Shown: piece by piece, positions 34,101 to 41,501 of the stretch
Position numbering within the stretch: the first letter of the stretch is position 1
How the letters are laid out: each line of letters opens with the position of its first letter
Assembly (NCBI RefSeq): GCF_019083965.1
Contig: NZ_JAHRCY010000022.1
Span: 1 to 64,000 of the forward strand
Direction of reading: 5' to 3'
Origin: Catellatospora tritici
GTDB taxonomy: Bacteria; Actinomycetota; Actinomycetes; Mycobacteriales; Micromonosporaceae
Length of the DNA stretch: 64,000 nt
Program-made: the position numbers and the translations under genes
Notes under the pieces: generated by a model
Databases searched by the model: none
Seen by the model: the letters and a program-made list of their open reading frames with translations, nothing else
Told to the model about the DNA's origin: nothing

Positions 34101-35135
34101 GTACGGCTGGGTGCGGTCGGCCGCGACCCGGAAGCCCTCCAGGTGCTCGCGGAGGTCGTCACGATCCGCCGGGCGCTGGTGGACCGCAGCCGCGACGCCA
34201 ACCTCGGCGAACTCGCCTCGGCCCTCAACAACCTGGCCATACAGCTGGACAAGAATGGCAGTGCCGCCGAGAGCCTGCGGGCGATCAAGGAGGCGGTCGA
34301 GCTGCTGAGCGAGCTGGCCGCACGGTTTCCCAGCGCCTATGAGCTCGATCTGGCCACGACGTCCAGCCTGTTGGGCACCCGGTTGACGGAGCTCGGGCAC
34401 GCCGAGGCCGGTGTCGTGGCGACCGGGGTGGGGGTCAACATCCTGCGCCGCCTGTCGGCTCAGGAGCCCGACCTCCATCGCGCGGACCTGGCGCTGGCGC
34501 TGAACAACCTGGCCCATGCCCTCAACGGCGTGGACCGGTTCGACGAGGCCGCGGTGATCGGCGGCGAGGCGGTCGCGTTGCGCCGGCAGCTGTGCGCCGA
34601 AGACCGGCAGGGCAACCTCATCGGGCTGACCACGTCGCTGCACAACCTGGCGATCGCGCTCGGCGGCGCCGGGCGGGCGGTCGAGGCGGTCGAGGCGAGT
34701 CGTGAGGCGCTGGCCATACGGCGGGAGCTCGCCGCGAGCAGGCCACAGCGGCACCTGTCGGCCTTGGCCCTGTCCCTGGTGAACCACGTTCTGCAATGGA
34801 AATCCGGGCGAGGTCGGCTCGACGAGCCGGAGGCGGCTGCCGCGGCCGAGGAGGCGGTCGGTGTGCTCCAGCCGCTGTTCGAGCAGCAGCCCGCCGGGTA
34901 CCGCCTGCTCTACGCCTACGCATTGGCGCTGCACGGGCAGGCGCTGGCCTGCGCCGGGAACCTCGAGCGGGCGGCGTGGGCGATAGCCGAGATGCACGGA
35001 CTCGACCTCGACGGCGACGGTGCCCAGGCCATGGCCTGGGCCGACGAGGCGCTCGACCTGATGAATGACCTCGACCCGCAACGTGCGGCGGCGGCGTGGC
35101 TCGCCGAGACCGGGCAGGAGTGGCCGCGCCGCTGA
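31113..35135 (+). CDS. TIR domain, STAND-type NTPase, TPR protein
   Basis: A 1340-residue protein. Residues 1-150 are a TIR domain (RGVFVNYRVGDRHNEAAFIA; AVFFASRSLQPGGPF; VLLAVIGPQWL; DDWVRREIAEAL), with Glu91 at the position of the catalytic glutamate of NAD-cleaving TIRs. Next comes a P-loop NTPase: Walker A GPGGQGKT (about 215-222) and Walker B LLLVVDYAEA (261-270). From about 620 to 1300 it consists of repeated TPR-like units (ALNNLAVRLGAVGRDPEALQ; ALNNLAIQLDKNGSAAESLR). This sensor-switch-effector design is that of bacterial NLR-like immune proteins: repeats sense a ligand, the NTPase oligomerises, the TIR depletes NAD or makes a signal. Partner: the coupled methyltransferase upstream. 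Ligand unknown. Confidence 0.88.
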   Translation: MRRGVFVNYRVGDRHNEAAFIADGLARQFGPSAVFFASRSLQPGGPFAPGLLEGVHQASVLLAVIGPQWLTVTSADGRRRIDDPDDWVRREIAEALAQGIPVIPVLIGDRTLLTMPPAESLPDDIAGLSARQYIRLHYQDLQLDRVVEKLIEVCPDLATDELFVPPQQLPSRYSPSTLLRAEHSVVPFHGREKELLEVTEWCAGPATVAARLITGPGGQGKTRMAQQACALMREQRWPAGFLAEQADPAALRRLRSGAGPLLLVVDYAEARLEQLITVAQAVRGRPSVRMLLLARAPGDWQRRLTEHSDDQVSELFRAMTHHRLAPLAQTAAQRDAEYRRAIIAFGLQLGRPTDELITVPLRETVPEHVLDVHAEALSAVLDAAESASPSDRSADPLTRVLDHERRYWRRTLPGFGVSLDDDEDLVDAVVGVGTLFAPATEDEAAGMIRATGVFAAADRRSVRRLARWAASLYPGGGWLNPLRPDRLGEDHVAMLARTQAAAIQDPFGLASDEQMIHALTVLGRAASRHLDLASTITEIFRRDSERRLGCGLRVAPIVDDPRVLTAAMVDVLGAVGDQQVVDRILGDIPGRSLALTDLAVLTTSLTLDNADQHAVINPVRAAHLLLLHSVRLAAAGRLRESLDATKRAVELFRPLAAANPGDRPNLARALRALARRLSANGQHSQALLAVDEAAYITRELAQHDPESYLPDLGDTLYVSSEMLSWSGQPSRALDAARESLEIFRRLADRHTGVYSNDVAMSLLLTGNRYSELGRHQDHLLAARQAHEILQALSDRSPDMHLPDYASALLSLARALRDTGLRVEALEQAEESASILRTMTGRYPQSYSSDLVSALSTQSALLTSVGEHQQAAAVLTEAVTISRKLAANSPESQLAPLATILTSRSHAHGRIGRPADGLADSDEATTIARDLVAAQPSAHRRLLADALLSRGNRLGELSEEDAALSATEEVVEIYRALAAQESDAYAADLGRALNNLAVRLGAVGRDPEALQVLAEVVTIRRALVDRSRDANLGELASALNNLAIQLDKNGSAAESLRAIKEAVELLSELAARFPSAYELDLATTSSLLGTRLTELGHAEAGVVATGVGVNILRRLSAQEPDLHRADLALALNNLAHALNGVDRFDEAAVIGGEAVALRRQLCAEDRQGNLIGLTTSLHNLAIALGGAGRAVEAVEASREALAIRRELAASRPQRHLSALALSLVNHVLQWKSGRGRLDEPEAAAAAEEAVGVLQPLFEQQPAGYRLLYAYALALHGQALACAGNLERAAWAIAEMHGLDLDGDGAQAMAWADEALDLMNDLDPQRAAAAWLAETGQEWPRR

Positions 35136-35149
35136 CGGGGTTGCCGACG

Positions 35150-35585
35150 GTCCTTGTCGCGTATGGCGGCAACGGTGACCAGCGGCAGGCCATCCCCAAG
35201 TCTTGATGCCGCAGTATGGACCAGACGCCGCCATCGCCGGAGGGCCTGGGCATCGGCACCCCGTCATGCCACGACGATGGAACGTGACCGACGGCGGGTG
35301 CGTCGAGCGGCCACTCCAGCACTGCGTGGAGGTCATCCCCGGTGGAGCGAAGATGCGCTGCGAGATGTCCCACTTGGTTTTGTCCGAAATTCCGCTGGTA
35401 TGGTGGATCAGGTGGCTCACTGTGACGGATGCGGTCCAGGCGGGTAGCTCAGGTATCCACTCCCGTGCGGGCGCATCAGGATCGAGCAGGCCCTGCAGCA
35501 CAAGCATCCCGATGCAGGCGGCTGCCATCTGCTTCCCGACAGAGCAGACGCATACGACGCTGTCGACCGTCAGCTCACGCTCACG
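35150..35585 (-). pseudogene. Decayed serine hydrolase (beta-lactamase/DD-peptidase family)
   Basis: On the minus strand the sequence VDSVVCVCSVGKQMAAACIG contains the SxxK nucleophile motif of class C beta-lactamase-like hydrolases, followed by LQGLLDPDAPAREWIPELPA and VSHLIHHTSGI, standard for the family. It then skips to RIFAPPGMTSTQCW, normally about 100 residues later, and breaks up near 35200. The N-terminal part is absent: its upstream edge overlaps the last codons of the quinone-oxidoreductase gene. Internal deletion plus missing ends make this a dead gene. Confidence 0.72.
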
Positions 35586-36529
35586 ATGACCTTGCCGAGG
35601 GCGTGTCCCTCGCCCACCCAGGCCAATGCCTGGGGCACCTCGTCGAGGGTGAAGGTGCGGTCGATGCGGATGCTGAGATCCCCCGCTACGCAGAGCCCGG
35701 CGACCGGTTCGAAGTGCGTCGGCCCTTCCTTGACGGCGAGCACGCCCAGTCGGCGGTGCGTGAGCCGGCCGAGCAGCGAGCCGATCGTCAGCACACGCAG
35801 CAGCGCTCGTACCGATCCGCCGACGCATCGGTAACGGCCGCCGGGGGCCAGTGCCCGGCGGTAGGCGAACACCGACCGATGCGCGACCAGATCGAGGATG
35901 AGATCGTACGGGCCACTGCGGGTGAAGTCCTCGCTGCGGTAGTCGATCACCTTGTCCGCGCCGACCGACCGCATGAAGCCCAGCTTGTCCGCGTTGTCGA
36001 CGCCGGTCACCTCAGCGCCGAGTCGCTTGGCCAGCTGAATCGCGAACGAACCCGAACCTCCGCCGGCACCGTTGATCAGGACCCGTTGCCCGGCCGTGGC
36101 GCCGTCGGTGCCCTGCCGCGCGATGACGCCCGCCTGCGGAATCGCCGACGCCTCGGCGAAGGTCAACGCCGAGGGCTTGTGGGCCAGCGCCGATTCGGGG
36201 GCGATCGCGTACTCGGCGAAGCCGCCCTTGAACATGAGGTTGTCGCCGTACACCTCGTCACCGGGCCGGAACCGGGTGACGGCCGGGCCGACCGCATCGA
36301 CCCAACCCGCGATGTCCGAGCCGAGTATCCGGCGCGCCGGGAAGCGCAGTCCACCGATCCGCGAATACAGCGGCGAGCCGCGTAGGGTCTCCCAATCGCT
36401 GAGGTTGACCGAGGTCGCCGCGACTTTGACGAGCACCTGCCCGGCGCCCGGAGATGGCTTGGGAACATTCTCGATCCGCAGCACGTCCGGCGGCCCATAA
36501 CGGTCGTACACGACCGCTCTCATCGGCAT
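35570..36529 (-). CDS. NAD(P)-dependent alcohol dehydrogenase / quinone oxidoreductase (zinc-free MDR)
   Basis: A 319-residue medium-chain dehydrogenase. N-terminal GroES-like half (MRAVVYDRYGPPDVLRIENV; VAATSVNLSDW; ILGSDIAGWVDAVG) and Rossmann half with cofactor loop VLINGAGGGSGSFAIQLAKR. The residues that bind catalytic and structural zinc in true alcohol dehydrogenases are missing, as in quinone oxidoreductases and crotonyl reductases. Start ATG 36529 follows GGAGG by seven bases; a second ATG six bases later is possible. The stop overlaps a decayed hydrolase. Confidence 0.9.
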   Translation of the reverse strand: MPMRAVVYDRYGPPDVLRIENVPKPSPGAGQVLVKVAATSVNLSDWETLRGSPLYSRIGGLRFPARRILGSDIAGWVDAVGPAVTRFRPGDEVYGDNLMFKGGFAEYAIAPESALAHKPSALTFAEASAIPQAGVIARQGTDGATAGQRVLINGAGGGSGSFAIQLAKRLGAEVTGVDNADKLGFMRSVGADKVIDYRSEDFTRSGPYDLILDLVAHRSVFAYRRALAPGGRYRCVGGSVRALLRVLTIGSLLGRLTHRRLGVLAVKEGPTHFEPVAGLCVAGDLSIRIDRTFTLDEVPQALAWVGEGHALGKVIVSVS

Positions 36530-36743
36530 ACCCCACCCTCCAGGACCCCAGCGGCCTCCCGTCATCATTAGCACGCCGGTACAAGCGGTCGACCGACGAG
36601 TGGAGACGATCGCCACAACTCCGCGTCGCAGTGAACCCGGCCGGACTCTGGCAAGGCCTTCGACCGTCGTGACAGGAACGCCATGAGTTGACGGCTGCCG
36701 AGTCGCGGCGGATCATCATCGCGCACGAGAGTGGGGAGCCGAT

Positions 36744-38846
36744 GTGGACCGCTTGGAGCGCCTGCTGACGCCCGTGTTCGACGGGTACGACCGGTGGCGC
36801 GACCGGACCCAGCACTGGATCGACGAGACGGCGGGCAAGCCGATCAGGGCGTGGATCGCCCCGATACTGCTGGCGTTCGCCGCCACCGGCGCCCTCGTCG
36901 GCCTGCTCCGGCTGCTGCTGGCCGCGACGGACGGGTTCGGCCCGTTCGGCCGGTGGGCGGTCGCCGGGTTCATCGGCACGGTCGCCGTGGTCATGCTGCT
37001 CGTCGTCACCCGCAACGTGGTCGTCTCGCTGGCGGACCCGAGTCAGCGGCGCCTGCTGCTGATCGCGCTCATCACCTCGGGCGCGGGCATCCTGGCCAGC
37101 GTTCAGGCTGTGGTCGCGCTCACGATCGCCCTGTCAGACAGCCCGCCGCCGCTGTGGACCATCGAGCGGTTCTACCTGTGGCGGCTGGTCGGCTCGGTGC
37201 CGCTGCTCGACATCCCGGCCCGGCTGGAGTGGACCGAGCCCCCGGTCCTGCCCGGACTCGCGGGCCACGTGCTCGAACTCGCGTTCACCCTCGTCGTCAT
37301 TCCGCCTTTGGTGCGCGTCGGCATCGCCCTGTACGGCCATGCCGAGGACCGCGCCCGGGAGCGCAACTACTCCGAGGCGCTGGCCCACCGGTTCCGGGCC
37401 CGCAAGTTCTGGACCAGCCTGTCGGACCCGCGCCTCACCACGATCGCGGCCGGTGCCGGGGCCGGATGGAGCCTGGTGGAGCTCTACCTCCACACGTCCA
37501 CCCGGGTCCTGTCCCTGACGACGCTGGCGGGTGTCGCGGCGGCGGCGGCCCTTGCCGTCGCGGCCGCGCTCGCGGTGCGCTGGATGTACGACGTCCTGAG
37601 CGAGCAGGCCGCCCTTATCACCCTGGCCTGCGCCGCCTTGCTGGTCTGGTTCGACAGCCCGGCACGGCGGTTCATGCTGCCGTCGGTCGGCCCGCTCGGG
37701 GCATGGGCGAAAATCGGCGTCACCCTGGCCGCGTGGCTGGTGCTGCTGCTGGTCGTGCTGGTCCTCCTGTGGTCGGATCCGGAGTTCCTCGAGGCCCTGG
37801 TCGCGCTCACACTGGTGATCGGCTTCCTGGGCGCCGACGCCCCGGCCACCCTGTGGCTGCACCACCACCTCACGTGGCGACCGTGGGGGCTGCCCTTCGA
37901 CCAGCTGCTCGCCACCGCGGGCGGCTGGTTCACCGTCGCCTTCCTGGTGCACCTGCTCTGGGCGGTGATCAGGCGGCAGCCCATCCTGGGCCGCGCCGAC
38001 TACGGCGACACGGCCAGTGGGCTGCGCCGGGATTTGCGGGCGTACGTCCTACGCGCGGTGCACCTCGTGATCGCGGCGGGTGCGGCACTGACGCTGCTGC
38101 GGTCGGCCCACGCGGCCGCCGTGTCCGCCCCGGCGGCGGGCCCGTGGACGGAGGCCTCGCAGTCGCTGACCGCCGCGGCGTGGCACGTCGTGGACTCGCT
38201 GCCCGGCCCCGACGTCACGGTCATCCTCGACTGGCGACTGACCGCCGACGTCACCGGCCGCTGGGCGGGGCTGGTGGTCATCCTGGCCGTCGGCGCGACC
38301 GTGCTGCTGGTGGCGCTGCCGCTGGTGCGTACCGTCGCGTTGTGGGCCCGCCTGACCGCGGGCCGCCCGCGCAGCAGCGACGCGCTGGCCTCGGTTCCCG
38401 GCGCCATCGCCGACGACCTCGCCGCCGTGGTCGACTTTTTGGAAGGCGCCGCCGCGAGCGGCGAGCCGGGGTTCGCGCTGGTCCCCCGCGCCCGGCCGGT
38501 GCCGTTCGGCAGCCGGGTCGAGCTGGTCAGCCCGACCAGCGCGCCGGGGCGGCGGCTGGTGCAGGCCGAGCTGAACATGGCCGCGCTGGTGCGGCTGTTC
38601 GGCCACGAGTCCGCGTGGTACCAGGCAGCGGACCAGGCATTCGCGGCGACCGCCCGCGCGTTCGGTGCCCACGGCCAACCGGCGGTGCCGCACTCCGACG
38701 CGGGTCACCGGCAGGACACCGTCGCCACCGCCCGCGCCCGGGTCGACGAGTACACCGCGCTGATCGCGGGCTGGCGGGCCGCCGGACAGGCGGGCACGTC
38801 CGGCGGCGACCCAGCGGTCGTTCCGGCAGTCGCCGAAGGCCGGTAA
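36744..38846 (+). CDS. Polytopic membrane protein of unknown family
   Basis: A 700-residue protein with about 12-14 transmembrane helices between residues 35 and 560 (WIAPILLAFAATGALVGLLR; FIGTVAVVMLLVVT; WLVLLLVVLVLLW; GLVVILAVGATVLLVALPLV) and a soluble C-terminal domain of about 140 residues (SVPGAIADDLAAVVDFLEGA; FGHESAWYQAADQAFAATAR). GTG at 36744 follows GGGGAG. No transporter or enzyme motif is recognisable. A 226-base piece of the region joining the last helix and the C-terminal domain is duplicated at 58770-58995. It stands alone between an oxidoreductase and the alkyl-sulfate region. Confidence 0.8.
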   Translation: MDRLERLLTPVFDGYDRWRDRTQHWIDETAGKPIRAWIAPILLAFAATGALVGLLRLLLAATDGFGPFGRWAVAGFIGTVAVVMLLVVTRNVVVSLADPSQRRLLLIALITSGAGILASVQAVVALTIALSDSPPPLWTIERFYLWRLVGSVPLLDIPARLEWTEPPVLPGLAGHVLELAFTLVVIPPLVRVGIALYGHAEDRARERNYSEALAHRFRARKFWTSLSDPRLTTIAAGAGAGWSLVELYLHTSTRVLSLTTLAGVAAAAALAVAAALAVRWMYDVLSEQAALITLACAALLVWFDSPARRFMLPSVGPLGAWAKIGVTLAAWLVLLLVVLVLLWSDPEFLEALVALTLVIGFLGADAPATLWLHHHLTWRPWGLPFDQLLATAGGWFTVAFLVHLLWAVIRRQPILGRADYGDTASGLRRDLRAYVLRAVHLVIAAGAALTLLRSAHAAAVSAPAAGPWTEASQSLTAAAWHVVDSLPGPDVTVILDWRLTADVTGRWAGLVVILAVGATVLLVALPLVRTVALWARLTAGRPRSSDALASVPGAIADDLAAVVDFLEGAAASGEPGFALVPRARPVPFGSRVELVSPTSAPGRRLVQAELNMAALVRLFGHESAWYQAADQAFAATARAFGAHGQPAVPHSDAGHRQDTVATARARVDEYTALIAGWRAAGQAGTSGGDPAVVPAVAEGR

Positions 38847-39003
38847 GGATGCCTGGGTTGGCACTCCGGGCCCGCCGACCAGACGTTGCGTTGCTCCGGC
38901 CATTCCCGCCGCCTGCCCGAGAGCGGGGCGAGAATGGCCGCGACGTGACCGCGCCGGCCGGATGTCCCGAGGACGTCGGCTCGGTCCAGCCACCAGCTGG
39001 TTC

Positions 39004-40719
39004 CTATGGCTGCATCTCGTATGCGCCGCAGAGTGCCTCGACCTGCGCCCACACGGCGGCGGTGCGCGACTCGTCCCGGGCCGGACGGCGCAGCTGCGCC
39101 AGCGCCCAGGCGGCCTGTGCGTCGGTGGCCGCCGCCTTGCCATGCAGTTCCGTGGCGTAGGCGGAGAAGTCCCCGACGAGCACCGCGAAGATCTCGTCGA
39201 GCAGGTCGTGGTCCAGCCCGGTCAGCTCGGCCTGTTCCAGGATCAGCTGGCCGTAGACGACCAGCGCGAACAGCTGGCCGATGGTGAGCAGGAAGTCCAG
39301 GTCGCGCTGCTGCTCCTCGGTGGGGGCGTGCGCCTGCAGCAGTGCGCACAGGCCGTCGGCCTGCTGGCGGAACACCGCGACGTTGGAGATGTGGGCGTGC
39401 GTGTCGTACGCGGCGCGCCAGTCGTGGAACCGGATCGCCCCCAGCCCGCGGGCGGGTCCCTGCTGGAACAGGAACTCATCGTCGGCGGCGTCGTGACGCG
39501 TGGGCACGGGCGCGAACTCGGCCGGGTTGAACAGGTAGTTCGGCATGAACTTCAGGATCAGGGCGAGGTTGACGTGGACGGTGCCTTCGAGCTTCGGAAG
39601 ACCGCGGATGTCCTTGGCGGCCTTGTCGAAGTAGGTGTCGGCCTCGAAGCCCTTCGCGGCGATCACGTCCCACAGCAGGTCGACGACCCGCTCGCCCTCG
39701 GTGGTGACCTTCATCTTGGTCATCGGGTTGAACAGCAGATAGCGCCGGTCGTCGGGGCCCGCCGACCGGAAGTAGTCGACGGCACGGTCGCTGAACAGTT
39801 TCATCGCGACCAGCCGGGCGTACGCGTCGGTGAGTTCGCGGCGCACGTGCGGGAAGTCGGTGACCTTCTTGCCGTAGAGGACCCGCTGGTGGGCGTGGGT
39901 GACCGCTTCGTACATCGCGTGTTCGCAGATGCCGATGGAGGCCGTGCACAGGTTGAACTTGCCGACGTTGACGGTGTTGAGCGCGGCGTCGAACGCGGCC
40001 TTGCCGGTGTGCAGCACGTCCTGCGCGCGGACCGGGTAGTCCTCGAGCCGGAACTCGCTGACGTACATCTGCCCGTTCACGACGTTCTTGACCAGGTGGT
40101 AGGCGGGGTGGCGGCTGTCGGCGGCGAAGAAGACGTAGCCGTCGGGCCCCTCGACGTCGGCGCGGCGACCGAAGACGGAGACCAGGCCGGCGACGTTGCC
40201 GTTGCCGATGTAGTACTTGCCGCCACTGGCCCGGAAGCCGTCCGCGCCGTCGGGGGTGAGGACCATGTCGGTGGAGTAGATGTCGGCGCCGTGGGTGCGC
40301 TCGGACAGGCCGAATGCCATGACGTGGCCGTCGGCGAGCAGCTGGGCGGCGCGGGTGCGGGCGGCCGGGTTGGCGCTCTGCCATACCGGTCCGAGGCCCA
40401 GGACGGTGACCTGCCAGGTGTACCAGTAGCCGAGGCCGTAGAAGGCGAGGATCTCGCTGAGGGCGGCGTTGCGGGCGGTGTCCCAGCGGGTGGCTCCGGC
40501 GCCGTCTGCGGCCGGGGTCAGGAACGTCGCGAACAGGTCCTCTTTGGCGACGAAGTCCAGGAAGTCGGCGTACCAGGTCCGGTCGTTGTAGCTGTCGACG
40601 AGCGCCTTCTTGCCGCGGTTCTCGAAGAAGTCGACGGTGGCGCGCAGCAGCCTGCGGGTGTCGTCGTCGAGGTGTGCGGGGTCGTAGGTGCGCGGGTTCA
40701 GCAGCAACGGGTTCGTCAT
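39004..40719 (-). CDS. Acyl-CoA dehydrogenase / acyl-CoA oxidase-like flavoprotein
   Basis: A 571-residue protein. The acyl-CoA dehydrogenase N-terminal and middle domains are evident (ALSEILAFYGLGYWYTWQVT; MAFGLSERTHGADIYSTDMV; FRASGGKYYIGNGNVAGLVS), as is the helical C-terminal domain (VGKFNLCTASIGICEHAMYE). At 571 residues it is longer than short-chain enzymes (about 380) and nearer to the long-chain or oxidase-type enzymes. It would introduce the alpha-beta double bond into acyl-CoA with FAD. It is separated by 24 bases from the PadR gene upstream, in the same direction, and lies downstream of ligase and aldehyde dehydrogenase genes, fitting the last step of a fatty alcohol pathway. Confidence 0.85.
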   Translation of the reverse strand: MTNPLLLNPRTYDPAHLDDDTRRLLRATVDFFENRGKKALVDSYNDRTWYADFLDFVAKEDLFATFLTPAADGAGATRWDTARNAALSEILAFYGLGYWYTWQVTVLGLGPVWQSANPAARTRAAQLLADGHVMAFGLSERTHGADIYSTDMVLTPDGADGFRASGGKYYIGNGNVAGLVSVFGRRADVEGPDGYVFFAADSRHPAYHLVKNVVNGQMYVSEFRLEDYPVRAQDVLHTGKAAFDAALNTVNVGKFNLCTASIGICEHAMYEAVTHAHQRVLYGKKVTDFPHVRRELTDAYARLVAMKLFSDRAVDYFRSAGPDDRRYLLFNPMTKMKVTTEGERVVDLLWDVIAAKGFEADTYFDKAAKDIRGLPKLEGTVHVNLALILKFMPNYLFNPAEFAPVPTRHDAADDEFLFQQGPARGLGAIRFHDWRAAYDTHAHISNVAVFRQQADGLCALLQAHAPTEEQQRDLDFLLTIGQLFALVVYGQLILEQAELTGLDHDLLDEIFAVLVGDFSAYATELHGKAAATDAQAAWALAQLRRPARDESRTAAVWAQVEALCGAYEMQP

Positions 40720-40743
40720 GGGGGGTCTTCCTTGTCCGGTGAG

Positions 40744-41304
40744 TCAGTGGCCGAGGTCGTGGAGGGTTTCGAGGACGTCGTCGAGCCAGGCCAGCACCAT
40801 CTGCTCGTAGAGGATGCCGCCGCGCAGCACGACGTGCTGTAGGCGCCGACCCGTGTCGAGTTCGCCGTCGTCGGGGAAGTCGCGCTGCTCGCCGGTCAGG
40901 TAGCGGTGGAGAGTTGTCTCGTGGTCGGCGCGGTACCGCTCGACCTCGGTGATCAGCGCTGCCCGGCCGGCGTCGTCGTCGAACGCCGCCCCACGGATCT
41001 TGACGGCCAGTTCGTGGCGGACCGTCTCCGGCTGGACCGGTTCCCGCAGCCAGGCCGTCAGGGCCGCCCGCCCGGCCGTGGTCGCGGAGTAGCACCTCTT
41101 GTCGGGTCGGCCGTCCTGGTCGATCTCCTCGGCGGTGACCCAGCCGTCGGACTCCATCCGCCGCAGGACGCGATAGATCTGCTGGTGGGTGGCGGTCCAG
41201 AACCGGCCGATGGAGCGGTCGAACCGCCTGGCCAGCTCGTAGCCCGAGCCGGGCTGCTCCAGCAGCGAGACGAGGATCGCGTGTTCCAGGGCCACGTCGA
41301 CCAT
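40744..41304 (-). CDS. PadR-family transcriptional regulator
   Basis: A 186-residue regulator: ALEHAILVSLLEQPGSGYEL, FWTATHQQIYRVLRRMESDG and RKRCYSATTAGRAAL-like winged helix (seen as DKRCYSATTAGRAALTAWLR), then the C-terminal helices of the Vir/PadR-s2 type. Its ATG is three bases from a perfect inverted repeat (41307-41330), so it probably represses itself and the acyl-CoA dehydrogenase gene that follows by 24 bases. The inducer may be an acyl-CoA or fatty acid; that is inference. Confidence 0.9.
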   Translation of the reverse strand: MVDVALEHAILVSLLEQPGSGYELARRFDRSIGRFWTATHQQIYRVLRRMESDGWVTAEEIDQDGRPDKRCYSATTAGRAALTAWLREPVQPETVRHELAVKIRGAAFDDDAGRAALITEVERYRADHETTLHRYLTGEQRDFPDDGELDTGRRLQHVVLRGGILYEQMVLAWLDDVLETLHDLGH

Positions 41305-41306
41305 GA

Positions 41307-41330
41307 TGCTATGAAACTAGTTGCATAGCA
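41307..41330. promoter_or_regulatory. Inverted repeat before padR, probable operator
   Basis: TGCTATG and CATAGCA, perfect 7-base arms around the ten-base AAACTAGTTG, itself containing the palindrome AACTAGTT. The repeat begins two bases upstream of the PadR ATG, in AT-rich sequence where the promoter must be. Confidence 0.7.
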
Positions 41331-41463
41331 ACCCCGCCCGGTGCGGCCGACCGATGCCGCCCAGCCGGTCCTACGTCCGTCCGCCAAGAAGTCAGCCGAA
41401 GGCGTGTCGGCCAAGGCGTGTCGGCGCAGGCATGGTGACGCGGCATCCGCATATGGCTTGTGC

Positions 41464-41496
41464 GGTCCCGGCGCCGCCTCGTACGGCGCCGGGACC
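41464..41496 (-). terminator. Terminator of the aldehyde dehydrogenase gene
   Basis: Perfect 13-base arms (41464-41476, GGTCCCGGCGCCG; 41484-41496) with a seven-base loop, six bases past the stop at 41502. It separates the ligase/ALDH transcript from padR and the acyl-CoA dehydrogenase. Confidence 0.8.
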
Positions 41497-41501
41497 CGCC
41501 C

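Noticed and set aside
32922..35828. 968-codon minus-strand frame
   Set aside because: Most of it is antisense to the TIR-NTPase-TPR gene. Only the short hydrolase-like part near 35150-35585 is meaningful and is reported as a pseudogene.
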